From DATLLN01 sp963720885 (GTDB lineage: Bacteria; Actinomycetota; Thermoleophilia; Gaiellales; JAICJC01): a stretch of 64,000 nt of DNA. The stretch covers positions 620,001-684,000 of the forward strand of contig CAVRGW010000005.1 in NCBI GenBank assembly GCA_963720885.1. Direction: 5' to 3'. Under the pieces are notes generated by a model that was not told the origin of the DNA, made no database searches, and saw nothing but the letters and a program-made list of their open reading frames with translations. Shown here piece after piece: positions 1 through 8,846 of this stretch (positions are counted from its first letter, which is position 1; each line of letters begins with the position of its first letter). The position numbers and the translations under genes are program-made.

Positions 1-185
1 TCTCGATGAGCCAGCTGGCGCCGGGCGACCTGGTCTTCTTCTACCCGACCCACGACCACGTCGGCCTCTACATGGGCGGCGGACTGTTCATCCACGCGCC
101 GCACACCGGCGACGTCGTCAAGATCTCGAGCCTGTCCGGCTACTACGCCGCGAACTTCTCCGGCGCCGTCCGCGTCACAGGGTAG
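1..185 (+). CDS. NlpC/P60-family cell-wall peptidase, C-terminal end (partial)
   Basis: Only the last 60 codons are inside the window; the frame begins at base 3 and ends with TAG. The visible part reads GDLVFFYPTHDHVGLYMGGG followed by a FIHAPHTGD segment. This is the typical second half of an NlpC/P60 domain: the GDLVFF strand, then the HVGLY strand carrying the catalytic histidine. Such enzymes cut the peptide stems of peptidoglycan outside the membrane. The catalytic cysteine and any signal peptide or cell-wall-binding repeats lie upstream of the window. The family call is strong for so short a piece; substrate and full architecture cannot be judged. Confidence 0.8.
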   Translation, partial: SMSQLAPGDLVFFYPTHDHVGLYMGGGLFIHAPHTGDVVKISSLSGYYAANFSGAVRVTG

Positions 186-363
186 GATCTCCGTCCCCGT
201 TCGTCGGTCGCCCGGAACATTTGCGGGCGCCAATCCACTACCAACGACCGGGCCGTAGATAGAGACGTGCGGAGTTGGGGAATAGGTCTCCGTGCAAGAT
301 CGTTAAGAGGGATGCGACCGGCTGGGCGGTCGTGCGAACCGAGCACCGAGGGAGTTGATACGA

Positions 364-1410
364 ATGTCTGACCAGCTCATCGTGGAGCCGGAAGCCCGGC
401 TGCTGGTGGAGCTTGGCCAGGAGCGCGGGGTCGTGTACGAGGAGGAGATCGTGGGGCTGACCCACGAGCTCGATCTCGACGAGAACGACGTTCAGGCATT
501 GCGGGACGAGCTCGTGAACCTGGGGGTCGAGATCGTCGAGCAGGCCGCCGCGCCGGCGGAGGAGCAGGTGGTTGTCGAGGTCGAGATTGCCACGACCAAC
601 AGCCTCGACCTGTTTCTGCGACAGGCCGGCCGGTATCCGCTGCTGACCAAGGATGAAGAGGTCTCGCTGGCCAAGGCCATCGAGGCCGGCGATCCGGTGG
701 CGAAGCGCCGGATGATCGAGTCCAACCTGCGCTTGGTGGTGTCGATCGCCAAGCAGTACCGCGGGCAGGGCGTGCCGTTCCTGGATCTGATCCAGGAGGG
801 TGTGCTCGGCCTGAACCGTGCGGTCGAGAAGTTCGACTGGCGCCGCGACCTGAAGTTCTCCACGTACGCCACGTGGTGGATCCGGCAGGCGGTGCAACGG
901 TCGATCGCGAACAGCGGGCGGACGATCCGCCTGCCCGTTCACGTCTCCGACCGGCTGCGCGCGATCGAGCGGGCGCGCCGCTCGCTTGAGGCCAGCCTGG
1001 GCCGCGAGCCGACCGACGAGGAGATCGCCAAGGCCGCGGAGCTGTCCGAGGACGCCGTCGCCGAGACGCTCGGCCTCGCGCGGAAGACCGTCTCGCTGCA
1101 CGAGCCGGTCGGCGAGGACGGCGACTCGGAGCTCGGCGACATGATCGCCGACCCGGACGCCGGCAACCCGGAGGAGCTGGCCGAGGCGCAGCTGCGGCAC
1201 GAGAAGCTGCGCGAAGGGCTGGCCCGGCTGGGCGAGCGCAAGCGGCTGATCCTGGAGCTGCGGTTCGGCCTCGACGGCAACGATCCGCGGAACCTCGAGG
1301 AGATCGGCCGGATCGTCGGCCTCACCCGCGAGCGGGTGCGCCAGCTGGAGGCCGAGGCGCTGCGGGAGCTCGCGGCGTCGGCCGACATGCAGCCGCTCCG
1401 CGCCGCGTAG
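364..1410 (+). CDS. RNA polymerase sigma factor, RpoD/SigA-like
   Basis: A 348-residue sigma-70 protein. An N-terminal acidic helical region resembling region 1.1 (about residues 1-60) precedes region 1.2 (SLDLFLRQAGRYPLLTKDEE). Region 2 contains NLRLVVSIAKQYRGQGVPFL, DLIQEGVLGL and KFSTYATWWIRQAV. Region 3 follows, and region 4 holds the helix-turn-helix EEIGRIVGLTRERVRQLE. These are the core-binding, -10 recognition and -35 recognition parts of a primary-type sigma factor. The length is short for a principal RpoD, so an RpoD paralogue (SigB/HrdB type) is possible. ATG 364 is preferred over an in-frame TTG at 355 because GGAG lies about 9 bases upstream. A strong intrinsic terminator follows directly. 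Confidence 0.9.
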   Translation: MSDQLIVEPEARLLVELGQERGVVYEEEIVGLTHELDLDENDVQALRDELVNLGVEIVEQAAAPAEEQVVVEVEIATTNSLDLFLRQAGRYPLLTKDEEVSLAKAIEAGDPVAKRRMIESNLRLVVSIAKQYRGQGVPFLDLIQEGVLGLNRAVEKFDWRRDLKFSTYATWWIRQAVQRSIANSGRTIRLPVHVSDRLRAIERARRSLEASLGREPTDEEIAKAAELSEDAVAETLGLARKTVSLHEPVGEDGDSELGDMIADPDAGNPEELAEAQLRHEKLREGLARLGERKRLILELRFGLDGNDPRNLEEIGRIVGLTRERVRQLEAEALRELAASADMQPLRAA

Positions 1411-1430
1411 GCAGCAGAGAACGAGAAGAA

Positions 1431-1462
1431 GGGTTCAGGCGCGAGGCGCCTGAACCCCTTTT
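1431..1462 (+). terminator. Rho-independent terminator after the sigma factor
   Basis: A perfect 12-bp stem (GGGTTCAGGCGC pairing with its complement), a 3-base GAG loop and a CTTTT tail begin 20 bases after the sigma factor stop. It also separates the sigma factor from the convergent small gene whose stop abuts it. Confidence 0.9.
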
Positions 1463-1717
1463 CTATGCCGCCAGAAGCTGCTCGATGCCGAGGCTGCCGG
1501 CGTGGTAGTACGGATGCTCGTAGACGTCCATCGGGTCGGCGTCCGCGGCCACCGGCACCTCGAAGCGCTCGCCGGTGCGGGTGTCGGAGACGACCACGGC
1601 CAGCGACTCGCTGGAGGGGCGCCACACCAGCCGCACCTCGACGCCGTCCGCCGTGCGCTCGCACAGCTCGCGGTCGGGTTCGGCGGGCTCGAAGCCAAAT
1701 GCGTCATAGGGGTCCAT
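1463..1717 (-). CDS. hypothetical acidic 84-residue protein
   Basis: An unrecognised small protein beginning MDPYDAFGFEPAEPDRELCE, with a central EVRLVWRPSSESLAVVVSD segment and a C-terminal HPYYHAGSLGIEQLLAA. It has no membrane segment or signal peptide. ATG 1717 is chosen because AGGAG sits 7 bases upstream; an in-frame ATG at 1750 would add 11 residues but has no comparable ribosome site. It converges on the sigma factor gene and shares the terminator hairpin. The single cysteine and acidic character suggest a cytoplasmic protein. Function unknown. Confidence 0.65.
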   Translation of the reverse strand: MDPYDAFGFEPAEPDRELCERTADGVEVRLVWRPSSESLAVVVSDTRTGERFEVPVAADADPMDVYEHPYYHAGSLGIEQLLAA

Positions 1718-1825
1718 CTCGATCTCCTGGTGTGCGGGTGTGCGGTTCATGCGAGCAGGCTCCCACTCGCGGGCCGCGGCCGACAGGGGGCGACCTCGTG
1801 TCCGCAGGTGCGGCAAACCGAACCC

Positions 1826-1854
1826 GCAACAACGGGGTCTGACCCCGTTGTTGC
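1826..1854. repeat. GGGGTCTGACCCC-core palindrome, copy 1
   Basis: A perfect 29-bp palindrome with one central base: 14-bp arms GCAACAACGGGGTC, centre T, then the exact complement. It lies in the gap between two same-strand genes. No T-run follows, so it is not a classical terminator. The same core recurs with different arms elsewhere in the window. Confidence 0.85.
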
Positions 1855-1906
1855 GCGCTGGCCCTCCTCCGCCACACCAGACGGCGGATGCGCCAAGGCG
1901 CTTCCC

Positions 1907-1937
1907 TGAAAAATCGGGGTCAGACCCCGATTTTTCA
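1907..1937. repeat. GGGGTCAGACCCC-core palindrome, copy 2
   Basis: A perfect 31-bp palindrome 52 bases from copy 1: 15-bp arms TGAAAAATCGGGGTC around a central A. The arm sequence differs completely from copy 1 outside the GGGGTC core, yet pairing is perfect, so arm complementarity has been kept while the sequence changed. It sits just beyond the 3' end of nadE. Confidence 0.85.
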
Positions 1938-1945
1938 CGCGCGCG

Positions 1946-2753
1946 TCAGATGACGTGCGGCACGTGGTGCTTCCAGGACACCGCGGCCACGCGCTGCACC
2001 ACGCGCTCGACGACGTCCGCCTCGACGCCGGAGCGCTCGACCGTGCCGGCGACGTCAAGCCCGAGGTCCTGCGTGCAGACCAGCGTCAGGTCGGCGTCGC
2101 GGTAGGTGAAGCCGAGCTCCTGCTCGTCGGTCTGCCCGCCCCACAGCCCGGCCGTCGGATGCTTGGTGATCACGCCCTCCGGCAGGCCGAGGATCCCGGC
2201 GGCGTGCCGCACCTCGGTCTTGTAGAGGTCGGAGATCGGCTCCACGTCGGAGGCGGCGTCGCCGAACCGGGTGAAGTAGCCCAGGTAGTACTCGCTGCGG
2301 TTCTCGGTGCCGACGACGAGCCCGTCGGCCTCCTGGGCGATGTCGTAGATCAGGATCATCCGGCTGCGCGCGCTGGCGTTGCCGAACCGCAGCGGCGACC
2401 CGTGCACGGTGGCCCGGGCGCCGGCGATGCCCTCGAGCACCGGCTCGATGGAGATCGTCAGCATGTTCTCAGAAGGCAACGACACGGCCTGCGCGGTCAG
2501 TTCGGCGTCGTCCAGGTGCACCTGCTCGGTGTGGCGGCTCGGCAGCCGCGCGGCGATCACGTTCTCCGGCCCCAACGCTCTCGCCGCCAGGCCGAGCGAC
2601 ACGGCCGAGTCGATCCCGCCCGACAGCCCGATCACCGCGCGCATGCGGCCGGCCGCGGCGAATACGTCGCCGCAACTGCTCCGCCTTGCGCTCGAGCAGC
2701 ACGGCCAGCTCGTCCTGGCTGCGGAGGAGGTCGGTCGTCTTCGAGTCGGTCAT
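1946..2753 (-). CDS. nadE: NAD+ synthase, ammonia-dependent type (one frameshift)
   Basis: NadE amidates nicotinate adenine dinucleotide to NAD+. The main frame (from about 2660 to the stop) has the ATP-pyrophosphatase P-loop SGGIDSA, then GTENRSEYYLGYFTRFGDAA, SDLYKTEV and HPTAGLWGGQTDEQELG, all typical of the family. There is no nitrilase/glutaminase domain, so ammonia is the likely donor. The N-terminus (MTDSKTTDLLRSQDELAVLL) is in another frame. Removing one base near 2668-2671 joins it as AEQLRDVFAAAGRMRAVIGL, the usual spacing to the P-loop. ATG 2753 overlaps the pncB stop as ATGA, indicating coupling. The frameshift may be a sequence error, because this enzyme is normally essential. 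Confidence 0.88.
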
Positions 2754-4056
2754 GAGAGGCGCTCCTTGAGGGCGGTCAGCTGCGGGGAGAGCCGCGGCCG
2801 GAGGGGAGTCGGATGGGTCAGCGCTCGCATCGGCGACGGTAGCGCGGCCCGCTGTGCCGCGGCGCGGTCGCGGACGTCGGCGACGGGCGGCGTGTCGGCG
2901 ACCGGCGCGCCGCCGCGTAGCACGGGCTCGAGCAGCGGCGTCCCCGGCAGATCCTCGCCGACGAGGCCGATCACGTCGCCGTCATCGCCGCGGAACACCT
3001 GGTGGCGCCCGGGCAGGGTCGACTTGTCCTCGCCAGCTTCATCACCGGCCGCCCGTCGCTCTCCACCAGCTTGTACACCCCGCCCAGCGCCGGAACATCG
3101 AAGCTGGTCACCAGCCGCGTGCCGACGCCGAACCCGGCGACCGGGACGCCGGCCGACACCCAGCCCGCGATCACGTGCTCGTCGAGGTCGCCGGAGGCGA
3201 GGATCTCGGTGTCCCCCATCCCCGCCTCGTCGAGAATCGCCCGCACCTGGTCGGCGAGCGTGGCGACGTTGCCGGAGTCGAGCCGCACGAAGCGAGGGGC
3301 GACGCCGGCAGCGCGGGACGCCTCGGCGGCGCGGCGCGCGCCGCGCACCGGGTTGTAGGTGTCGATCAGCAGCGCCGCCGTATCGCCGTGCTCGCGCAGG
3401 AACTCGGTGAACGCGTCGACCTCCGACGCGAACCCCATCACGTAGCTGTGCGCCATCGTGCCCGAGGTCGGGATGTCCCACAGCATGCCCGCGGCGACCG
3501 TGGCGGTGGCGACGCAGCCGCCGATGTAGGCGGCCCGCGCGGCCAGCAGCCCGGCGTCCGGGCCGTGCGCGCGGCGGAACCCGAAGTCCACGACCGGCCG
3601 CCCGGCCGCAGCCTCGACCATCCGCGCCGCCTTGGTGGCGATCAGCGTCTCGAAGTTGACGACGTTCAGCAGGTAGGTCTCGACCAGCTGGCAGATCAGG
3701 CGGCCGCCCTCCACGCGCAGCAGCGGCTCGCCGGCATGGACGACGGTGCCCTCGGGCATCGCGTCGAGGTCGCCGTCGAAGCGCTGCGACGCGAGCCGCT
3801 CGAGCAGCCGCGACGGGCAGGTGCCGCTGCGCTCCAGGTAGGCCAGCGCCTCCGGCCCGAACGACAGGTCGCGCAGGTAGTCGACGACCTGCTCCAGGCC
3901 AGCGGCGAGCAGGTAGCCGCGGTCGCGCGGCAGCTCGCGGACGCTCAGCTCGAAGGCGACCCGGTCGTCGGCCCGGCCCTCGGCCAGGTACGACGCGGCC
4001 ATGGTCAGCTCGTAGCGGTCAACCAGCAGCTCAACCGGCGCGGCTGCCAGCGTCAC
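2750..4056 (-). CDS. pncB: nicotinate phosphoribosyltransferase (one frameshift near the 3' end)
   Basis: The salvage enzyme joining nicotinate to phosphoribosyl pyrophosphate. It starts GTG 4056 (MTLAAAPVELLVDRYELTMA), with GGAGGG five bases upstream and a GTGA overlap with the nrtR stop. Family segments include YLLAAGLEQVVDYL, FRRAHGPDAG, GTMAHSYVMGF, RLDSGN and the C-terminal GVYKLVESDGRPVMKL. The frame then breaks: adding one base between 3033 and 3034 gives KLSEDKSTLPGRHQVFRGDD and continues to the true end ALKERLS. Reconstructed length is about 435 residues, normal for the family. It is the middle gene of nrtR-pncB-nadE. The break may be a sequencing or assembly error, or a recent mutation. 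Confidence 0.88.
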
Positions 4057-4754
4057 GTCGCCCTCCGGTAGCGGGCGCTCTCGGCCAGGATCAGCGGCCG
4101 CCGCTCGACGAACCGGTAGAGCGATGCCGGCCGGCCCCCGGTCGGGCGCTCGCCATCCTCGGCCAGCACGCCCCAGCCCAGCGCGATCCGCCGGAAGTTG
4201 TTCGGCTCGAACGCGCGGCCGATGCCCGCCTCGTAGACCCGCCGCAGCTCCGACATGGTGAACCGCTCCGGCAGCAGGCTCCAGGCGACGTTCTGGTACT
4301 CGAGCTTGTAGGCCAGGCGCTGGCGGGCGTAGCGCAGAATCGCGTCGTGGTCGAAGGCCAGCACCGTGCCCTCGTCGATCTCGGCCAGCAGCGGCTCCAG
4401 CGGCCGCCAGACCGCCTCCCGGGCATCCGAGCCGGCGGACAGCTGCGCCCTGCCGGCGTCGACCAGCGCCAGATAGGCGCACGAGATCGCGCGGCCCCGC
4501 GGATCGCGGTCAAGGTCGGAGAACGTCGCCAGTTGCTCCATGAACACGCCGGACACGCCGGTCTCCTCGAGCAGCCAGCGCTCCGCCGCCCCCTCCAGCG
4601 TCTCGTCCTGGTGCAGCCGGCCGCCGGGCAGCGCCCAGTAGCTCTCGTACGGCTGGTAGTGGCGGCGCACGAGCAGGACGTGCATCGCGCCGTCAAAGAA
4701 TGCGAAGGCGGCGACGTCGGCCGCCACATTGGGCCTGCCACTCGATCTCACCAC
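4053..4754 (-). CDS. nrtR: NrtR-type Nudix-related regulator of NAD metabolism
   Basis: Residues 1-140 form a Nudix fold (LLVRRHYQPYESYWALPGG). Its Nudix-box core reads RWLLEE instead of REUXEE, losing one catalytic glutamate, as expected for a sensor rather than an enzyme. Residues 145-225 are the NrtR winged helix (YKLEYQNVAWSLLPERFTMS, then LRRVYEAGIG and NNFRRIALGWG). NrtR proteins bind ADP-ribose or related NAD intermediates and repress NAD synthesis genes. Location directly upstream of, and overlapping, pncB-nadE supports this. Start is GTG 4754 or the adjacent GTG 4751; a -10-like TAGAAT lies about 18 bases upstream. Confidence 0.9.
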   Translation of the reverse strand: MVRSSGRPNVAADVAAFAFFDGAMHVLLVRRHYQPYESYWALPGGRLHQDETLEGAAERWLLEETGVSGVFMEQLATFSDLDRDPRGRAISCAYLALVDAGRAQLSAGSDAREAVWRPLEPLLAEIDEGTVLAFDHDAILRYARQRLAYKLEYQNVAWSLLPERFTMSELRRVYEAGIGRAFEPNNFRRIALGWGVLAEDGERPTGGRPASLYRFVERRPLILAESARYRRAT

Positions 4755-4757
4755 TTT

Positions 4758-4780
4758 TAGACCTCGTGACTATTCTATCA
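4758..4780 (-). promoter_or_regulatory. promoter and possible NrtR operator of the NAD operon
   Basis: An AT-rich island between the aldehyde dehydrogenase stop and the nrtR start. On the minus strand it contains TAGAAT (4777-4772), a plausible -10, followed by TAGTCACGAGGTCTA (4772-4758), whose outer bases TAG and CTA are an imperfect inverted repeat. An operator here would overlap the transcription start and allow autorepression. The site is inferred from position and partial symmetry only. Confidence 0.4.
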
Positions 4781-6172
4781 GCTGGGCGAGACGAGCACCG
4801 TGCGCGTCTGCGTGTAGAACTCGCGGGCCGCCCTGCCCTGCTCGCGCGGGCCGTAGCCCGACGCCTTCTCTCCGCCGAACGGCGTGTGGAAGTCGACGCC
4901 AGCTGTCGGCTGGTTGACGCGCACGAGTCCGGTGTCCAGCCGCCGGGTGAGGTCGAGCGTGCGGTCGAGGTCGCGGGTGAAGATCGCGGTGGAGAGGCCG
5001 AACCGGACGCCGTTGGCGATCCGCACGGCGTCGTCCGCGTCGGCGGCGCGGAGCAGCGCGCAGACCGGGCCGAAGACCTCCTCCTGCGCCAGCTCGGCGC
5101 CGGGGTCGTCGAGCTCGACCAGGGTCGGCCGCATGTACCAGCCGTGCTCGCCTTCGGACTCGCCCCCGGTGACCAGCCGGCCGCCGCCGTCCACGGCCCG
5201 GGCGACCGCGGCCAGGGCCTTCTCGCGCGCCCCCTCGGTGATCAGCGGCCCGACCTGGCACGCCTCGTCCTCGGGGTCCTCCACCACCATCCGCGCCACG
5301 GCCGCCTCCAGCGCCTCGCGCACGGCCGGGTAGGCGGCCTCCTCGCAGATCACACGGCTGGTGGCGGTGCACTTCTGCCCCGCGTAGCCCATCGCGGCGC
5401 CGGCGATGATCGCCGCGGCCGCGGAGGGGTCGGCGTCGGCCAGCACGATCGAGGCGTTCTGGCCGCCCATCTCGCACTGGGCTGCGGCGCCGCGTCCGGC
5501 AAGGCGCTCGGCGACGGTGCGACCGGTGCGCTCCGACCCGGTGAAGCTAAGCGCCCGCACCAGCTGGTTGCCGACCAGGGCGGAGCCCAGCTCGCCGTCG
5601 CCGTGGAGCACCTGCAGTACGCCTTCGGGCAGCAGCCCGTCGAACAGGCCGGCGATCCGGTCGGCGCAGACGGGCGAGTGCTCGGATGGCTTCATCACGC
5701 AGACGTTGCCGTAGGCCAGCGCCGGGGCGAGCTTCCACAGCGGGATGGCGAGTGGGAAGTTCCACGGTGTGATCAGGCCGACGACGCCGCGCGGCACCTG
5801 GCGGGTGAACAGCAGCGAGCGCCCATCCGACGGTGGGAAGCTGGCGCCCTCGGGGTCGAGCGCCGCGGCGGCGTGAAACCGGAGGATGGCGGCCGACCGG
5901 GCGACCTCACCGCGGGCCTCGGCGATCGGCTTGCCGACCTCGCGGCAGATCAGCGACGCCAGCTCGCCGGCCTCGACCTCGAGCCGGTCGGCGGCCCAGC
6001 GCAACGCCTCGCCGCGAGCAGCGGCGGTCGCCCCCGCCCATCCCGGCGCCGCATCGGCGGCACGGCGGAGGGCATGGTCGAGGTCGATCCCGCCCGACGG
6101 CCGCACGCGGCCGACGACGTCGTCGGGACGCGCCGGATTCGTGCTGACGATCTCGGCGGTGACTGCGGCCAA
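4778..6172 (-). CDS. NAD(P)-dependent aldehyde dehydrogenase
   Basis: A 464-residue ALDH superfamily enzyme that oxidises an aldehyde to a carboxylate in the cytoplasm. Visible signatures are GLITPWNFPLAIPLWKLAPA (cofactor loop), SFTGSERTGRTV, the glutamate region CEMGGQNASIVLADAD, the catalytic cysteine in GYAGQKCTATSRV and QEEVFGPV. The closest subfamilies are semialdehyde dehydrogenases (ketoglutarate-semialdehyde type), but the substrate cannot be fixed. TTG 6172 is the first usable start, because an in-frame TAG lies two codons upstream. It ends within the nrtR promoter region and may be transcribed with the genes upstream of it. Confidence 0.88.
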   Translation of the reverse strand: MAAVTAEIVSTNPARPDDVVGRVRPSGGIDLDHALRRAADAAPGWAGATAAARGEALRWAADRLEVEAGELASLICREVGKPIAEARGEVARSAAILRFHAAAALDPEGASFPPSDGRSLLFTRQVPRGVVGLITPWNFPLAIPLWKLAPALAYGNVCVMKPSEHSPVCADRIAGLFDGLLPEGVLQVLHGDGELGSALVGNQLVRALSFTGSERTGRTVAERLAGRGAAAQCEMGGQNASIVLADADPSAAAAIIAGAAMGYAGQKCTATSRVICEEAAYPAVREALEAAVARMVVEDPEDEACQVGPLITEGAREKALAAVARAVDGGGRLVTGGESEGEHGWYMRPTLVELDDPGAELAQEEVFGPVCALLRAADADDAVRIANGVRFGLSTAIFTRDLDRTLDLTRRLDTGLVRVNQPTAGVDFHTPFGGEKASGYGPREQGRAAREFYTQTRTVLVSPS

Positions 6173-6178
6173 GCGGTG

Positions 6179-6271
6179 CTACTTGCTCATGAAGACGACC
6201 AGGGCAAGCGCTCCCAACAGCAGGGCCAGGGTGAGCAGCGTCCACCAGGCGGATGTCGAGGGCTTTCCCAC
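6179..6271 (-). CDS. possible 30-residue single-pass membrane peptide
   Basis: Starting at GTG, the frame encodes MGKPSTSAWW, one hydrophobic helix TLLTLALLLGALALVVF and a short MSK tail ending in TAG. It lies 20 bases after the diguanylate cyclase stop and just ahead of the aldehyde dehydrogenase, so it fits a small coding gap in a same-strand run. The composition (short polar head, one helix, lysine tail) is typical of small bacterial membrane proteins. No clear ribosome-binding site is seen, so it may depend on coupling. Confidence 0.4.
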   Translation of the reverse strand: MGKPSTSAWWTLLTLALLLGALALVVFMSK

Positions 6272-6290
6272 GGCGGGGGAGTGTACCGTC

Positions 6291-8846
6291 TCAGGCGGCG
6301 CGCGTGTCGCCGGAGGCGAACGTCCAGCCGCCGCGGCCTGCCCGCTTGGAGGCGTACATCCCCAGGTCGGCGGAGCTGAGCAGGCTCTTCGCGTCGTGCG
6401 CGTCGGCCGGGAACAGGCCGATGCCGATGCTGGACGAGGTGGCGAAACCGCCGCCGACGTCGAACGGCCGCTCGAACGCCTGGCAGACGCGGCGGGCGAC
6501 GCCCTCGGCCACGGCGGCGGCCGACTCGGCCGGCACGTCGCCCAGCACGATCAGGAACTCGTCGCCGCCCAGGCGGACGACCAGGTCGGACGCGCGGGCG
6601 GCCGCGCGCAGCCGGCGGGCGACCTCCTTCAGCAGCTCGTCGCCCGCGTCGTGGCCGAACGTGTCGTTGACGTGCTTGAACTTGTCGACGTCGAGGTAGA
6701 GCAGGGCCGCCGCCGTGCCATCGTGCGCCGCCCGGGCGAGCACCAGGTCGAGGTGGTGCTCGAACATCGTCCGGTTGGGCAGGCCGGTCAGCTGGTCGTG
6801 GTAGGCGAGGAACGTGACCCGCTCCTCGCGCAGCTTTCGCTCGGTGATGTCCCGGATGAAGGCGTTGAAGGTCAGCTCCTCCCCGGTCTGCAGCGGCCAC
6901 AGGGCGACCTCGATCGGGAACTCCTCGCCGCTGCGCCGGCGGCCGACCAGCTCGGCCGGCGGGTGGTCGGCGTCGGGGCCGGCGGCGACCGCCCGGTCGA
7001 GCAGGGCGGCCATCGCCTCCTGGCTCTGCTCAGCGAGCACCAGGGTGACGATGTCGCGGCCGATCACCTCGTCGCGCTCGAAGCCGAACATCTCGGCCGC
7101 CGCCCGGTTCCACTCCATGGCGAGGGCCTCGGCGTCGAGCGCCAGGAACGCGTCCTCGGTGGTGTCGATGATCAGCCGCGAGCGTTCCTCGCTGGCGCGC
7201 AGCCGCAGCTCGGCGCGCTTGCGGGCGGTGATGTCGGCATCGCGGATCTGGACGCCGATCTGCTCCCCGCTGGCGTCGCGCACCGGTGAGCCGGCGCTCC
7301 AGCACCACTTCTCGCGGCCGTCGCGGTTGATGATCCGGAACTCCGCGCCGGTGTACGACTCGCCCGCGAACACCGCCCGCCACAGCGGCAGCATCCGGGT
7401 TTCGTCGTCCGGGTGGACGTCGTTCAGGAAGTTGCGCTCGAACAGCTCGGCGACCGTGAATCCGGTCAGCTCCTCGAACGACGGCGTAACGTAGCGCAGC
7501 TTCCGGTCCATGCCGTACAGGAAGATCACGTCGTTCATGTTGTCGGTGACCATCCGCAGCCGCCGCTCAGACGTCGCCAGGTCGCGCTCTGCCGCCCGCC
7601 GTTCGGTCACGTCCTCCAGGTATCCCTGGGTGTAGAGCGCCTGCCCGTCCTCCCCGGTGACGACCTTGGACTCCTCGCGGATCCACACCTCGGCGCCGTC
7701 CTGCGCGACCAGCCGGTACTCGCCGCGGTATTCCCCGCCCCGGTCGAGCCACTCCCGCTGCTCGGCCAGGACGCGGTCGCGGTCCTTGGGATGCAGCACC
7801 GCCGGGAACATGTCGGGGTTGCCCATCCACTGGTCGACCGGGTAGCCGAGCATCCCCTCGATCTGGGGCGAGATGTAGACGTTGGTGAACGTATCGTCGG
7901 GCTGGTCGATGTAGACCGCCATCGGCAGCTGCTCGACCATCGTCCGGAAGCGCTGCTCGGCCTCGCCCTGGGCGCGCGTGGCGAGCTCCTCGGCGGTGAC
8001 GTCGCGCAGCACGCCCTGGCGGTAGAGCGGCTCGCCGTCGTCGCCGTGCACGACGATCGCCTCGTCCTCGAACCAGCGCCAGCCGGACTCGGCGTGGCGC
8101 ACCCGGTAGCGGGTGGACAACGGCGACTGGCGCTCGATGCTCTCCTCGGTGGCGCGGACGACGCGCAGCAGGTCGTCGGGGTGCACCAGCCGGAACCACC
8201 ACTCCAGGCCGCCGGCCAGCCACTGGCGCGGGGCGTAGCCCAGCAGCTCCTCGATCCGCGGCCCGACGTACAGCGCCCTGGTGCCGTCCAGCGAGTCGCG
8301 GTAGGGAATCACCGGCAGCCCCTCGACCAGCAGCCGGTACTGCTGCTCCGAGGCGACCAGCTCGGACTGCATCGCCCGCTGCTGCGTGATGTCCGCGGTG
8401 ACGCCGTTGACCGCCCGCGGCCTGCCCCGGTGATCGTAGACGCGGTGGGCGCGCGTGCGCAGCCAGAGCTCGCGGCCGTCGGCATGGAACGCCCGGTACT
8501 CGACCTCGGCCGAGCCGTCCGTGCGGACGCGGGCCATGAAGTTGGCGAAGGCCTGATGGTCGGCGGGATGGACGACGTCGCGCATCCACATCGAGCGGTC
8601 TCGCTGCATCTCCGCCGGCGAGCGCCCGACCAGGTCGGTCAGCCGGTCGGAGACGAACACGATCCGGGTGAGCGCGGGATCCATCTCCCAGACGGCGTCG
8701 GACAGCTCCTGGACGAGCGTCTCGAAGCGGCGGCGCGCGCGGCCAGGGGCGATCCGGTCGAGAGCGCGCCGGAAGATGCCGGCACGGTCCCGCGGTCGCG
8801 AGGTGCCGCCAGGGCGGCCGGGGAGTGGCGCGTTGGTGTCTGTCAT
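6291..8846 (-). CDS. diguanylate cyclase with five PAS sensor domains
   Basis: An 851-residue soluble protein with no membrane segment. Five consecutive PAS/PAC units of about 125 residues each cover residues about 35-675, marked by repeated PAC ends such as VNGVTADITQQRA, RQGVLRDVTAEE, TQGYLEDVTERRA, VQIRDADITARKR and FNAFIRDITERK. A GGDEF domain follows (about 685-845) with YHDQLTGLPNR, LYLDVDKFKHVNDTFGHDAG and an intact GGDEF. RASD lies five residues before it, matching the RxxD inhibitory site. It should make cyclic di-GMP under product inhibition and sense signals in the cytoplasm. There is no EAL domain. ATG 8846 begins MTDTNAPLPGRP; no strong ribosome site is seen. Confidence 0.9.
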   Translation of the reverse strand: MTDTNAPLPGRPGGTSRPRDRAGIFRRALDRIAPGRARRRFETLVQELSDAVWEMDPALTRIVFVSDRLTDLVGRSPAEMQRDRSMWMRDVVHPADHQAFANFMARVRTDGSAEVEYRAFHADGRELWLRTRAHRVYDHRGRPRAVNGVTADITQQRAMQSELVASEQQYRLLVEGLPVIPYRDSLDGTRALYVGPRIEELLGYAPRQWLAGGLEWWFRLVHPDDLLRVVRATEESIERQSPLSTRYRVRHAESGWRWFEDEAIVVHGDDGEPLYRQGVLRDVTAEELATRAQGEAEQRFRTMVEQLPMAVYIDQPDDTFTNVYISPQIEGMLGYPVDQWMGNPDMFPAVLHPKDRDRVLAEQREWLDRGGEYRGEYRLVAQDGAEVWIREESKVVTGEDGQALYTQGYLEDVTERRAAERDLATSERRLRMVTDNMNDVIFLYGMDRKLRYVTPSFEELTGFTVAELFERNFLNDVHPDDETRMLPLWRAVFAGESYTGAEFRIINRDGREKWCWSAGSPVRDASGEQIGVQIRDADITARKRAELRLRASEERSRLIIDTTEDAFLALDAEALAMEWNRAAAEMFGFERDEVIGRDIVTLVLAEQSQEAMAALLDRAVAAGPDADHPPAELVGRRRSGEEFPIEVALWPLQTGEELTFNAFIRDITERKLREERVTFLAYHDQLTGLPNRTMFEHHLDLVLARAAHDGTAAALLYLDVDKFKHVNDTFGHDAGDELLKEVARRLRAAARASDLVVRLGGDEFLIVLGDVPAESAAAVAEGVARRVCQAFERPFDVGGGFATSSSIGIGLFPADAHDAKSLLSSADLGMYASKRAGRGGWTFASGDTRAA

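Noticed and set aside
238..1200. A 320-codon minus-strand frame opposite the sigma factor
   Set aside because: No protein motifs; the sigma factor on the other strand is unambiguous.
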